DNA of 64,000 nt from Lathyrus oleraceus. Taxonomy: Eukaryota > Streptophyta > Magnoliopsida > Fabales > Fabaceae. Shown piece after piece: positions 1-12,371 of the stretch. The notes beneath the pieces were generated by a model. The model saw only the letters and a program-made list of their open reading frames with translations. It made no database searches and had not been told where the DNA came from. Each line of letters begins with the position of its first letter. Position 1 is the stretch's first letter. Made by a program: the position numbers and the translations under genes. The stretch lies in assembly GCF_024323335.1 (NCBI RefSeq), contig NC_066579.1, positions 352,229,400 to 352,293,399 of the forward strand, given 5' to 3'.

Positions 1-1188
1 ACGGTTGTGTTATCTGTAGTGTTAACCTAAGGGGTTGCGAAGTTATGAAAAGGGACATCCAGCGACTGATGGATGAAGGAATGATTCAAATTGTTCAATC
101 CTGTCATGTAGATGAATATGTAAATGTCATAGTGCTCATTTTCAAGCAGCCAGAGAGATTGGTAATCCAGTACGACAACAACAATAGTAACAATGTCAGC
201 AATAGATCAATATCGTCGTTGGTTATACGACTGTGTCGTACCAATATAATGCTACAATGATAGAAGGTGGTCAAGAGGTCGCGTTGCCTACGATTAGCTC
301 TGTGGTGAGCATTGCTGATGTTACCAAGGTGACCCGCAGTGGTCGTGTGTTTGGGTCGGTGTTCCCAAAGGATAAGGAAGAATCAGTTGTGAGTAAGAAG
401 GTGGAAGTTCATGTTGTAGATCCAATTGGTCTTTCAAAAGGTAAGTATGGTGAATCCAGTGATTTGAAAGCTAACAATGATGATGAGGTACTTCGGTTAA
501 TCAAGAGGAGTGAGTTTAATTTGGTCAAGTAATGGATATCCACCTGGCCTACAGTTGTTTGTTGGGAAGGCCATGGATCCATGAGGTACTTCGGTTAATC
601 AAGGTAAGTCTGGTGAATCTAGTGATTTCAAGTAATGGATATCCACCTGACCTACAGTTGCTTGTTGGGAAGGCCATGGATCCATGAGGCAGAAGTTGTT
701 ACTTCAACTTTGCACCGGAAACTCAAATTTGTGAAGAATGGGAAGCTTATGATTATTGGTGGAGAGAAGGCGCTATTGGTTAGCCACCTGTCATCTTTCT
801 CTTATGTTGAAGATGAGGATAAGGTTGGAACTCCATTCCAGGCCTTGTCTATTGCTGCTGAAAAGAGAGTTGGGGCACCTATGTCCTCGTTGAAAGATGC
901 TAAGAAGATTGTGGAAGAAGGCAATGTTGATCAGTGGGGGCGCATGGTAGAAGTCTCCGACAACAAAGGCAGAACCGGTTTGGGGTTCCATAAAGGTTCA
1001 TCAACCGCAAGGACTGAAGATATGCAACTTAGCTTCCGTAGCGGAGGGTTCATTCATGGCAATGAATAACACTTAGTTGTTGTGCTAGAAGATGACGAAG
1101 AGGAAGACTGCACCAATTTTGTGACGCATGAAAAGGCTTGCAATAATTGGGCTGTTGTTGATATTCGTGTTATTTTGCATCGATCTAA
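1..1188 (+). pseudogene. Ogre gag-pro C-terminal region, protease core deleted
   Basis: Three overlapping reading frames (about 45-260, 233-532 and 635-1069) encode pieces of the Ogre gag-pro region. These include a segment with VTRSGRVFG near 330 and the post-protease segment with SCLLGRPWIHEA near 655-690, followed by an acidic tail. The stretch that should hold the retroviral-type aspartic protease motif (D-T/S-G) is missing. It is replaced at about 480-690 by a patchwork of short duplicated pieces. An in-frame TAA at 1067-1069 interrupts the tail, which otherwise continues in frame to the intron donor at 1189. The family identity is recalled, not searched. The protein could not process a polyprotein. 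Confidence 0.8.
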
Positions 1189-1443
1189 GTAATTGCCTTT
1201 ATATGTTTTTAAAATCCTTCTCCTATGCCTAAAGGAGAAGTGAACATTGTTTGGGCATTTTCAAATTGATCATTAATAAAATTAATTCTATTCATCCACA
1301 TCTATGATGTTTGTTTTTACTTTTTGCTTTATTCTGAAAATGGTAATCACAAAAAACATAAATAAACAATATAATTGTCCATCTGCATATTATTTGGTCA
1401 CAAATCCACTTCTCTAAAAACAAAATATCAAATCATTATGCAG
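1189..1443 (+). other. Intron between Ogre pro and RT regions
   Basis: The donor is GTAATT at 1189 and the acceptor is TTATGCAG ending at 1443, after an AT-rich 255-bp stretch with a plausible branch site (CTCTAA) near 1411. Removing it joins the acidic tail of gag-pro to the N-terminal acidic segment of the RT polyprotein in the same frame. Intron reads in the sense frame hit stops immediately (TAA at 1191). A spliced intron at this position is an established property of Ogre elements. Splicing of this copy is inference. Confidence 0.8.
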
Positions 1444-4400
1444 CTTGGTTTCTAACCCCATTGAATACAATGATCCTTCTCCTTCTCCAAATTTTGAATT
1501 CCATGTGTTTGAGGCCGAGGAGGAAAGTGATGTAGAAGTAAGTGATGAATTATCTCGTCTTCTTGAACAAGATGAAAAGACCATTCAATCGTTCGAAGAG
1601 CAGATTGAGTTAGTCAACATGGGTTCCGAGGATGATGTGAAGGAAGTCAAGATTGGGTCTCGCATGTGTCCAGATGTCAAGAAGGGGTTGATTGATCTTC
1701 TTCGAGAGTATTCAGATGTGTTTGCTTGGTCCTATCAAGACATGCCTGGTTTGGATTCTGAGATTGTGGAGCATAGATTATCCTTGAAGCCAGAATGCCC
1801 GCCATTCAAGCAGGAGTTGAGAAGAACGCATCCTGATATGGCTGTGAAGATTAAAGAGGAAATGCATAAATAGATTGATGTCGGTTTCCTTGTAACTGTT
1901 GAGTATCCGCAATGGGTGGCCAACATTGTTCCTGTGCCAAAGAAAGATGGAAAAGTCCGCATGTGTGTCGATTATAGAGATTTGAATAAAGCCAGTCCGA
2001 AATATGATTTCCCTATCCCACACATTGATATGTTGGTAGACAATACTACTAAATTCAAAGTTTTTTCGTTTATGGATGGATTTTCTGGATATAATCAGAT
2101 CAAGATGGCACCCGAAGATATGGAGAAGACCACATTCATTACACCTTAGGGAACATTATGTTATAGAGTGATGCCTTTCGGTTTAAAGAATGTTGGTGCA
2201 ACTTACCAAACAGCAATGACTACTCTTTTTCATGATATGATACATAAAGAGATTGAAGTATATGTCGATGACATGATTGCTAAATCAATTTATGAAGAGG
2301 AACATGTTGAGCATTTGTTGAAGCTATTCCAGCGTTTAAGGAATTATAAACTCCGCTTGAATCCCAATAAGTGTACTTTTGGTGTTCGTTCTGGTAAGTT
2401 GTTGGGCTTTATTATCAATGAGAAAGGTATTGAGGTTGATCCTGCCAAGGTCAAAGAAATACAAGATATGCCTGCGCCCAAAACTGAGAAGCAAGTTAGT
2501 GGTTTTCTCAGTTGCTTGAATTATATTTCCATATTCATTTCCCACATGACTGCCACATGTGCGCCTATATTCAAGCTTCTTCAGAAAGATCAGTCTTGCG
2601 ATTGGACCGAAGACTGCCAGAAAGCTTTTGACAGTATCAAAGAATATCTGCTTAAGCCTCCAATTTTGTCTCCACCTGTTGAAGGAAGACCGTTGATCAT
2701 GTATTTGACTGTGCTTGAAGATAGTATGGGTTGTGTTCTTGGTCAGCAAGATGAGACTGGAAAGAAAGAATTTGCAATTTACTACCTCAGTAAGAAGTTC
2801 ACTGATTGTGAGACTCGGTATTCTATGCTTGAGAAAACATGTTGCGCATTGACTTGGACTACTAAGCGTCTGCGCCAATATATGTTAAATCATACCACTT
2901 GGTTGATATCCAAAATGGATCCAATCAAGTATATATTTGAGAAGCCTGCTTTAACTGTGAGAATTGCCCGTTGGCAGATGTTGTTATCAGAGTATGATAT
3001 CGAATACCGATCTCAGAAAGCGATCAAAGGTAGTATCTTGGCTGACCATTTGGCTCACCAACCAAATGAAGATTACCAGTCAGTGCAGTATGATTTTCCT
3101 GATGAAGAGATTTTGTACTTAAAAATGAAATATTGTGATAAACCATTGCTTGAAGAAGGGCCAGAACCTGGTTCCCGTTGGGGCATGGTATTTGATGAAC
3201 CTGTTAATCAATATGGAAATGGCATTGAGGCAGTGATTATTACTCCTCAAGGCACGCATCTACCATTTACAGCTAGATTGACTTTCAAGTGTACGAACAA
3301 CATGGAAGAATATGAAGCCTGCATTATGGGGCTTGAAGAGGCCATGAATCTCAGAACTAAGTATCTAGATGTCTTCAGAGATTCCGCTTTGGTTGTGAAT
3401 CAGATCAAAGGGGAATGGGGGACAAATCAACCCGGTTTAATACCCTATAGAGATTATGCGAGGAGGATTTCAACTTTCTTTACAAAGGTTGAGTTCCATC
3501 ATATTCCTAGAGATGAAAACCGGATGGCAGATGCTCTTGCAACATTGGCGTCGATGATTGTAGTGAAGTATTGGAATGAAGTTCCCAATTTCTCTGTGAT
3601 GTGTCTTGATAGGCCAACTCATGTGTTTGTTGTTGAAGAAATCAAAGGCGAGAAGACGTGGTATTAAGACATCAAAAGTTTCCTCCAAAGTCATATTTAC
3701 CCGTCTGGGGCATCTTTGAAAGATAAGAAGACTTTGAGGACATTAGCCGGTAATTTCTACTTGAATGGTGATATACTGTACAAGGGAAACTTCGACATGG
3801 TTTTGCTCAGATGCGTGGATAGACACGAAGCAGACTTGTTGATGACTGAAGTGCATGAAGGTTCCTTTGGTACTCATTCCAATGGACATGCAATGGCAAA
3901 GAAGATGTTTCGAGCAGGTTACTATTGGGTGATAATGGAATATGATTGTTGCAAGTTTGTGAATAAGTGCCACAAGTGTCAAATATATGTTGATAAGATT
4001 CATGTTCCTCCGACACTATTGAATGTTATTTCTTCCCCATGGCCCTTCTCCATGTGGGGAATTGATATGATTGGGATGATTGAGCCCAAAGCTTCGAATG
4101 GACATCGTTTCATTTTAATGGCAATTGACTACTTCATAAAATGGGTTGAAGCGGCATCGTATGTGAATGTAACAAAGCAAGTTGTTGTAAGGTTTATCAA
4201 GAATCAGATCATATTCCGTTATGGTGTTCCAAGCAAGATCATTACTGACAATGGATCAAACTTGAATAACAATATGGTGGAAGCTCTTTGCAAAGATTTT
4301 AATGTTGCACATCATAATTATTTTCCCTACAGACCAAAGATGAATGGGGCTGTTGAAGCTGCAAATAAGAACATTAAGAAGATTATTCAGAAGATGATTG

Positions 4401-4555
4401 TCATGTATAAGGATTGGCATGAGATGCTACCATTTGCTTTGCATGGGTATCGTACATCCGTCCACACTTCAACAGGGGCAAACCCTTTCTCTCTTGTATA
4501 TGGAATGGAAACAATGCTCCCTGTAGAGGTTGAGATTCCTTCATTGTGTGTGCTC
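1444..4555 (+). pseudogene. Ogre pol: RT, RNase H, archaeal RNase H, integrase (5' part)
   Basis: A single frame, broken by TAG at 1871-1873, TAG at 2147-2149 and TAA at 3665-3667, encodes an acidic linker, RT and RNase H, then integrase. RT includes PVPKKDGKVRMCVDYRDLN near 1930 and the catalytic YVDD at 2261-2272. A first, worn RNase H follows (about 2690-2900). A second RNase H begins near 3180, with conserved acidic positions in FDEPVN, NMEEYEAC and the MADALA motif. Integrase has the H-H-C-C zinc finger (about 3850-3990) and the core D, D, E in GIDMIG, ITDNG and GAVEAANK. The frame stops at 4555 only because a solo LTR is inserted there. Its 3' end resumes at 9188. The YVDD is intact, but three nonsense codons preclude a full polyprotein. 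Confidence 0.92.
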
Positions 4556-7500
4556 TATAAGACCCTAATTTTGACCCTAAGATCCCTCATGGCATCATAT
4601 CATTTCTTATTGCATTGCCTCAAGGATCATAGCATGTGTGGCTCCTTAACCCTAGGGTTGGGACTTGTGTGAGTTGGTTTGAGACCACCAAGCATGCTTG
4701 TATTGTGTATTATTGCTTTTCTTATTTTGTTTACTAACCAAAAGCATAAAAATATGTCACTAACCTCTTTTGTTTTGAAGCTCAAGCAATCTAAGATCCC
4801 CTGCTCCTAGGAGGCTCCTATGCTCAATGAAGTGGCTAGATGAAGATGAAAGCAAGCATGACAATGGTTCACAAGGTTCCCAATCATCATATATGTCTCC
4901 CAAGAATCTCAATTTTCCAAATTGATCAAGATAACCCAAAGGGCTTGAGGATTTGTTTCTCAAGGAAACTCTAATTCAACTATGCATTGATTGTGCCTTG
5001 CTCATGAAGCAACCTCAACCTATGATCAAATCCAATCAAGGGAAGTTCTTTCATTCATTATTTTATGCATATATGAGCTTATTTTAGTATCCTTAATCAT
5101 TCATTCATCAAGATTTGAAGTTTGGCCTTGAGAAGTTGACCAGTTAAGTCATCTGACAAAACTGAGATCCACTGAGACACAACTTTTAATGTGTTTGTCA
5201 AATGAAGATGACCACAAGAGAAAACATATTCTTAATAACCATACTAACAACGTTTATGTTCATCAAAAATTCATTTGAAACTTTTAAGGTCATCATTCAT
5301 TTCAAAACATAATAGGTCATTTTGGCTGAAACCCTAATTTTGGGTCAACTTCCTAAGGACCTAACTTCCTCATTTTTTATGATTTTGAGGTGAGACCAAT
5401 TGAATTGGAAAGATTAAGATTTCTTATTAAAATGTTATGTTGGACAAAATTTCATAATCCTAAAAGAAACATATGTGATAATACAAAACATTATAGGTCA
5501 CTTTGGACCAAAACCATTTAATTTGAAAAGTATCCAACTTCAAGTGCCCATAACTTTCTCTTTAAATATCCAAATGATGCAAAATTTAAGTCAAATTTAT
5601 TCTATTGAAAATATCTACAACTTTTATGTTGTAGGTTTTTCCATTTGAGGCCTGCATCATTGAAATAGAAGGGCTTGAAGTTGGTCACTTTTGGGAAAAT
5701 TTTCAAAGGAAAACCTAGACATGTTTTGTACCTCAAACTTCAAGACCAGTTTCCATAAATTTACAAGCTCCAAATGGATTTTTGCCCAACATAACTTTTG
5801 TTTCTTATCCAAAGACCTTTCTAACCATTACTCACACGACCATGTTTGGATTTTCTATGTGGGACTTTAGAAGGGCTTAACATTTACGATCAATTATGCA
5901 ATTCACTTTGAATCTTCATGCACAAGCAAGCACCAGGCCAATTGCACGTTCAAACCATCTCATAATGATCTCAGCTCGTGATTACACTCAATTTTGGGCC
6001 TCACATGCGCCTGTACAGGACCATGCATGGAGGACCTAATTCTCATGCACGCGAGTATTTCCTCACTTTGCTTGCAGCTCAGCTATAAATACATGCTCCT
6101 CCTCATTCAAATCTCAACCTTATGGTGATCTAAAGCTCTGCTGAAATCAAAACCTAACCTCACTCAAAGGAGTTCTGATTTTCATTTCTCAATTTCAAAC
6201 TTGAATTTCAACACAATCAGTTGATCTTCAAGTTTCAATTCCTAAGCCTTGCATCTTCATCATCTCCTGATCAAATTGGAAGCAAAAGTTTGAAGGAATC
6301 GTGTTGTTCAAAGCTTCTCTTCAAAGGTATAACACCAAACTGTTTTGATATAAATCTTGCTCCATGATGTGAATTTCTTGTGTTCAAATTATTTTCTGAA
6401 GTCCTCGAGCAAGAGGCAGGCCAGTGGTGGTCTTGATTTCATGATTTGAAGCATTTCAATTTGCATACCTGGATTTTCAAGCTCATATTTCTCACTTAAT
6501 ATGAATCTTGAGGACAATCCAAGGTTACAAGGGTGATGTACATCACCCCAGCTTCATTTTGGTACCTGGCTCGTGTATTTTGGTTAAGGTTCAAAAACTT
6601 GTAACTGGTGGTCGGAATTGGTTGGTCCACCGGAGAAGATGGTGGTTTCCACCACCATCCCCACGTGGGAGCATCCTGTCCCTCAGATCTGGCTCCAACG
6701 TTTTAATCACATCCTTTTATTTGTTTGACCTTTTTTAATTCCATTTGTGGCGCGTTGGACTAAGGATCATGGTACACCATCACTTCTGAACCGTGTGATA
6801 AGGCCACGTCATTTAATGAAGTAGATCCAAGTGCCCTGGATTTTTGACATTTTATTATTTCTGTTTTAATTTCTTTTATTTCAAAAATTCATAACTATTT
6901 TATTTGAGGTCACAAAAATATGAGACCAATGGCAAAAAATTTCTTGAAAAATCTAGTTTCATAATCTGATTTTTAATTATTTTTGTGACTTCATCTAATA
7001 TGTTTTGTGAATTATTTTATTTTTAATAGTTTTTAATTCATTTTAAATACTTTTTGATATCTGAAAATTCCAAAAATATTTTCTTAACACATATGGATCA
7101 TGATAAGTCTATGAAAATTATTCTCATCAATTTATTAATTGATTTGAGATTTTAATTCATTTGTGTTATATTTTATTGTTTTTAATTGATTTTAAATAGT
7201 TTCTGTTTTCAAAAATTGTTGAGAAAATTTGTCAAACCTTGTTTGACCATGTTACACTTATGATGATTCAATTGGACTTGTTGAAGTTAATTTGAATTGA
7301 ATTTGAAGTTTGACCATATTTTGTCCATTTTTATTTTGCATTTATTTAAATTCCAAAAAATACAAAAAAATATGTTTGACTTTGTTGACTTCTAAACTTC
7401 ATTTCTCTTCTGTTTTACATTGGTTGATGGTGATTTGTTTCTATTTTGACCAATTGTACATGTCTTTTGAATTCTCCTTTTGTTCTTTCCATTTCATTTC

Positions 7501-9187
7501 ATCTTCATCTTCTTCTTTTTATTTTGGCCAATGAGTTAATGATTTGTGGTTACTCTTGACATATGAGAGGCTTAACCTTCTTTGATCCAAATCAAACTCA
7601 ATTTGATCAAAGATCAAGTGAGTTTCTTTGTGTCCAAGATAGGTTGCTTCTTGGTCAAGCAAAAAACCTAAAATCCATACAAGGTCTTTCCTCTTTTCTT
7701 TTGGCATGGCAAGTTGTAGGAGCTTGGCTTACTAGTCATGATCTCTAACTTGTGTTTATTTGCCTATAGTTTTATTGACCGGCCTCAGATAGGTGTGACT
7801 ACTACATTGGTCCACTTACGATTGCTTAACATAGCGCTAAATTGTCTTATGACACACTAACATGACCATTAACTACTAAATTTAAATTCAAGCATTTAAT
7901 TTCTTGCAATTTACTTCAATGCAATTTACTTTCTTGCTCATTTATTCATATTGCTTTTCCCTTTGCTCACTTGAGCTCATATTTTATGTTTATGTCATTT
8001 TCCATTTGCTCATTTGAGCTCATTATTGTATATAAATATATTCTTACTTTGTGTTTGTTTTGTCTTTGTTTGTGTGAACCCAATGCAAAAAGGAGAAAGG
8101 ACTTAGAATTAGGACCTTACCTATGCTTAAAGGAGTTCAAGAGCAACTAGGCCTCATGCCTTTAGAATGCTAAATTTTTTGAAGAGCAACTAGGCCTCAT
8201 GCCTTTAGAATGCTAAATCTTAGAGTTGACTTCAAAGGACCCCTAATCTAAACTCATTCTTTGTCCATTCCTCTTATTGTGATGTGAACTTTTTTATTGT
8301 TTGCTCTTCTGTGATAGGGATTCCATCTTGAGATAGTAAGAGGGACCATTGTCATGAGTAGCCAAGTTATAAGAGACAAGCCAAATGGAGATCCTAGGAG
8401 CTTGAATGTATATTTGTTTTGATTGCTTGTTGCTTGCTAAGTCCAAAGGAAAGCAGCATCTTGAATCATCTCTATGATTTCAAGAAAGGGAACTCCAAGG
8501 GTTTTATCTCTTCTCTTAGGCCACCTTTGTTAAAACCTTTTTTCATAAACATTAGCCATAGGTTTGAGTTATCATAGTGGTTGATGTAAACCTCACCTTA
8601 TCCTTAGTGATTGGACTATAAGTCTTCCATACTTATTATAGGGTTAATCCTCACTAGTATGTTAAAGCTCTCCTCACATGGTGGATTGTTAGTTTAGGTT
8701 GAGTTTTCTCCCTTTGATAACAAAAGACCTTAAGGTTTTTGGTCAAATCAATTCACCAATCTTTTTTGAGATTTCAACCCCGAACTACGAGGTTTTGATC
8801 CTATCTTTGTGATGGTACGTAGGCAATGGGTTCATCCATTCAAACAACAAAATTGTAAATACAATATGTATATTCTCTTCTCATCTCCCCCATCTTGTTT
8901 GCACAAATATTTTCACAAATACCAACCTACAATACACATTTGCAAAAAGGGCTCCCTTAGAGTACTAAGGATGTTTTGGGTGCTTAAAACCTTCCTATTT
9001 CACAACCAACCCCCTTACCCAGATCTCTGACATTTTTATTAGTTTTTGATTTGATAAAACTTCTTACTTGGTTTTTGTTCGCTTTCTAACCTTTCCTTTG
9101 GATAAATAGAAGTGTGGTGGTGACTCAAATTGTATGCTTACTTTTGATTTAGTCAATAAATCTAAAGTTAACGAATACCCCACTACA
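4556..9187 (+). mobile_element. Ogre-type solo LTR (4632 bp) inside the Ogre integrase
   Basis: The segment begins TATAAGACCCTAATTTTGAC (TG to TA decay of the usual TGTAAGACC start) and ends CCCCACTACA. The ends match those of the LTRs at 12372 and 25506. Flanks TGCTC (4551-4555) and TGTTC (9188-9192) are a 5-bp target duplication with one mismatch. There are no internal retroelement genes, so it is a solo LTR, the usual product of LTR-LTR recombination. A TATA box (TATAAATA, 6084-6091) marks the U3/R area. A tandem duplication of a 35-bp segment (8141-8175 and 8184-8218, 43 bp apart) lies in the 3' half. Otherwise it is AT-rich and non-coding. Short ORFs in it are not conserved with the sister LTRs. 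Confidence 0.9.
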
Positions 9188-9543
9188 TGTTCATGGAAGC
9201 CAAGTTCACTAAGGCTGAATGGTGTCAGAACAGGTTTGAACAGCTGAATTTTATCGAGGAGAAGAGATTGACTGCCATGTGTCATGGTTAGTTATATCAG
9301 CAGAGGATGAAGAAAGCTTTTGATAAGAAGGTAAGACCTCGTGTGTTTAGAGAAGGTGAACTTGTGCTCAAGAAGATTTTATCGTTCAAACCAGATTCTA
9401 GGGGGAAATGGACTCCTAACTATGAAGGCCCATATGTTGTTAAGAGAGCCTTTTCAGGCGATGCTTTGATTCTTACAACTATGGATGGTGAAGAGTTCAC
9501 TCGTCCTCTGAACGCAGATGCAATCAAGAAATACTTTGCCTAA
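9188..9543 (+). pseudogene. Ogre integrase C-terminal part, resumed after the solo LTR
   Basis: After the right TSD the integrase frame continues in phase with the part ending at 4555. It contains an in-frame TAG near 9291 and then the C-terminal segment starting MKKAFDKKVRPRVFREGEL (9307) and ending with KKYFA and TAA at 9541-9543. The sequence KWTPNYEGPYVV is the conserved C-terminal domain of Ty3/gypsy integrase, used for strand transfer and DNA binding. The coding region ends here, followed directly by the element's 3' non-coding region. Confidence 0.9.
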
Positions 9544-11078
9544 AAAAGAAAAGAACAACTCGCTAAGTTGAAAACCCGAAAGGGCGGCTTAGGCAAAAAA
9601 GAGCGTCTCAGTGGATTGAAAACCCGAAAGGGCGATCCAGGCAAAAATTATAGACATAAAAACAGAAAAAGAAATTCCCGATAAGTTGAGTACCCCACCT
9701 TGGGGAAACTTATGCAAAAATAAGGGATTATGGCAAGTAACTGCAGTCTACTGATCATCCATTTTTAGAAAGACTTTGTTGAGCACAAGGGTTAACGTCG
9801 ATTCAGCATCCCAGTAGCGGTCAAGAGCACAGTGGATATCAAGAGTTGGTAGAAGGATTAAGGATCATTTGTATTCAATGTAACCATTTTCCATGTAAAT
9901 TACCATTTTCAACTTTGTAAAAATCTATGTAGTCTTGTCATTTACAAACTACCATCCCATTAAATAAAGTTGAGCTTTTATCCAATATTTACTTCAGCCA
10001 ATAGTCTAAATTTTATTATGATCATTTTGGAAATTTAATTTTTTTAATCAAAATCATTTTCTTAAAACATATAAAAACAAGAATTTTTCAAAGCAATTAA
10101 AAGGAAGTATCAACAACACTTCAAAGAGCGGCAAGTCCTTAAGTGCGAAACATCAGAGGTTCCCCAAGTAGTTAACCCTTCAGGTATCCCTAGTTGTTTG
10201 TGTTGATCCGGTTCCCCTGCAGAGTGTTTGTTCCATAGTAAAGTTCCGATTCTTTTCCCCAGCTAAGTTGGTTGATTCAGTACCTTGCGGCGTGTTATTT
10301 CCTCCTGGTTTCTGAGCAGTTGTTTTGTGTTTGTCTTCTGTATGGTTGTCTCCCATTTAATATGACATTAACCTAAAGTTCCCTATAGACTCAATAACTT
10401 CGCCTCTCCTCAGCAGATCTCCTCCCTCAGCTAGATTTGAGCCTTTGGTTTGTTGATTTCTCTGTTCTCCAGCAGTTGTCTCCCTCTTTTTGTGGATTGA
10501 CCGAGGATTGTACCGATGATTCCAATTCTTTGCGACACCTTTGTATCCTTTGTGATCGTTTTGTTAGCATAATCATCATATATATACATATACATATACA
10601 TTCATATAATCTCATAATTGCATATTGGCACCGCCATATTTGTTTGATTTTTCGATTTGAGATTCTCACTCTTTGTATGGTTGTACTTTATCCCCATACG
10701 AACCTCAGTGTCTGTCCTCCCTCAATTGTACAGCGTCAGCCCCTTAGGCAGAAAGACTTTAACCTTTCTCCTCTTCCCCACTGAGTTGTTCCTCGTGGAT
10801 GATTATCACTTCAGTTCCCTCCCTAGTTGTTTATCTGGATGGAATCACTCCCCTTGAGTTATATCCTCATTGGGTTGAGTCTTGATTGACTGTTTCTTTC
10901 TAGCTCTTACCTAGATAGATGCTTTGAGTCTCCTAAGAATTTATTACCCAGTAACTGGTAATATTCTTCTTAGTTTGCAGTTAGTTACTTCTTGCCTATT
11001 ACCCGGCAAAAGTACCCCTGTTTTCCTAACAGTGGAGTTCTCAGTGGATTTATTTGTTTCTGATTCCCTAGAAAGTAT
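9544..11078 (+). other. Ogre 3' non-coding region, proximal part
   Basis: No gene. Just after the stop codon the motif AAAACCCGAAAGGGCG occurs twice (about 9571 and 9618), each followed by AGGCAAAA, and a third looser copy follows near 9680. These are short inverted CCCGAAAGGG hairpins typical of the 3' region of this element class. The rest is T-rich with many CAGTTG/CCCCAG-like short words and small ORFs without recognisable features. Confidence 0.6.
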
Positions 11079-11870
11079 ATCCTTGATATGTTCACCCTAA
11101 CTGGTGACGAATATCTTTCCCTCCCCTGCTTGAGTCTATCCTTGATATGTTCATCCTAACCGATGACGGATATTCTTGTCCTTGGTATTCTACCTAGTAA
11201 AAAGGTAGTTGTAATCCCTATTCTTGTTCCCCCAGAGAGTTAATCCTTGATATGTTCATCATAACCGATGACAGGTTTCCTTCTCTTTGCGGTCTTCTAC
11301 CCAGTAACCGGTAGTTGTAAATCCTGCTTGTGTCCCCTTCGTAGAGTTAATCCTTGATATGTTTATCCTAACCGATGACGAATTTTCTCTTTAATGGTAT
11401 TTTATCCAATAACTGATAGATGTAATTCCTATTTTTCTCCCCTCTCAGAGTCTATCATTGATATGTTCATCTTAACCGGTGACAGATTTTCTCTTTGATG
11501 GTCTTCTATCCAGCATTCGATAGATGTAATTCCTACTTTTTGTTCAGTTGGTTTATCCTTGATATGTTCATCCTAACCGATGACGGGTATCCTCCTTGAC
11601 ATTCCCAGGCAAGTTAATCCTTGATATGTTCATCTTAACCGATGACGGATTTTCTTCCCTGTTGAGTTTATCCTTGATATGTTCATCCTAACCGATGACA
11701 AATACTCTCATCTTTGGTCTTCTGTCCAGTAATTGGTAGTTGTAAATCCTACTTTCTGCAGTTTTTCCCCAGCGAGGCTATTCTTACCCAGTAACCGGTG
11801 ATGAATATTCCTTTCCGTTGGTGCCCAGCAAGTCATCCTTGATATGTTCATCCTAATCGATGACAGATGT
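11079..11870 (+). repeat. Degenerate tandem repeat in the Ogre 3' region
   Basis: The core ATCCTTGATATGTTCATCCT, followed by AACCGATGACGG, occurs nine times, starting near 11079, 11138, 11243, 11349, 11453, 11555, 11617, 11668 and 11834. Spacing is 50-165 bp. Between many copies lies a second shared word, ACCCAGTAACCGGTAGTTGTAA or a variant. Tandem arrays in the 3' untranslated region are a known feature of Ogre-type elements and a reported source of satellite DNA. The link to any particular satellite is not tested here. Confidence 0.85.
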
Positions 11871-12371
11871 TCTCTCTGTCAGGTCTTTCTTATCTCCTCA
11901 CCCAGTAACAGGTAGTAGATAATAGATTTATGCTCCTCCTGTGTTAAAGTTTATTTCTTCTCTAGTTGAGTTGAGTGCGTTTTTCCTTAGTGAAATCGCT
12001 TTCCCTGAATGATTCAAGTATTTCAGTTGTATCCTGACTTACTCGTATCCCCTGCAGATGTTGTTGTTCTCCGGCTGAGTCTTTTCCATATTTGTATGGA
12101 ATTCCTTTAGTCCCTCAGCAGTTTTAAGTCGTAGCCTGGCCTACGCATAACCCCTTTATCCCCTAGAGTCTCTATCTCCCTAGTGAGTTTTCCTTTGTGG
12201 CAATATTTCCCCACAGAGCATTAAATTTTACATTCATATCATATGCATCATGAGGTCTCTTAGGGACCAAAATTTGTTTCTGTATGTTGTTATTTAAGCC
12301 CATTCTATTGAGTCGACATGAAGATTTTAACCTTCGCTTCCTCAGTTAGAATGTCCTTAAATAGGGGCAAC
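11871..12371 (+). other. Distal Ogre 3' region with polypurine tract
   Basis: Non-coding sequence leads up to the 3' LTR. The last bases, AAATAGGGGCAAC (about 12359-12371), are the purine-rich primer site for plus-strand DNA synthesis and sit directly against the LTR start TGCAAGACC at 12372. No ORF of note. Confidence 0.7.

Noticed and set aside
4556..9187. Considered as a complete inserted element
   Set aside because: No PBS, no gag or pol motif in any frame. Both ends are those of a single LTR, so it is a solo LTR.
10427..10857. Overlapping ORFs on both strands in the Ogre 3' region
   Set aside because: Low-complexity, opposite-strand overlaps in a region known to be non-coding in this element class.
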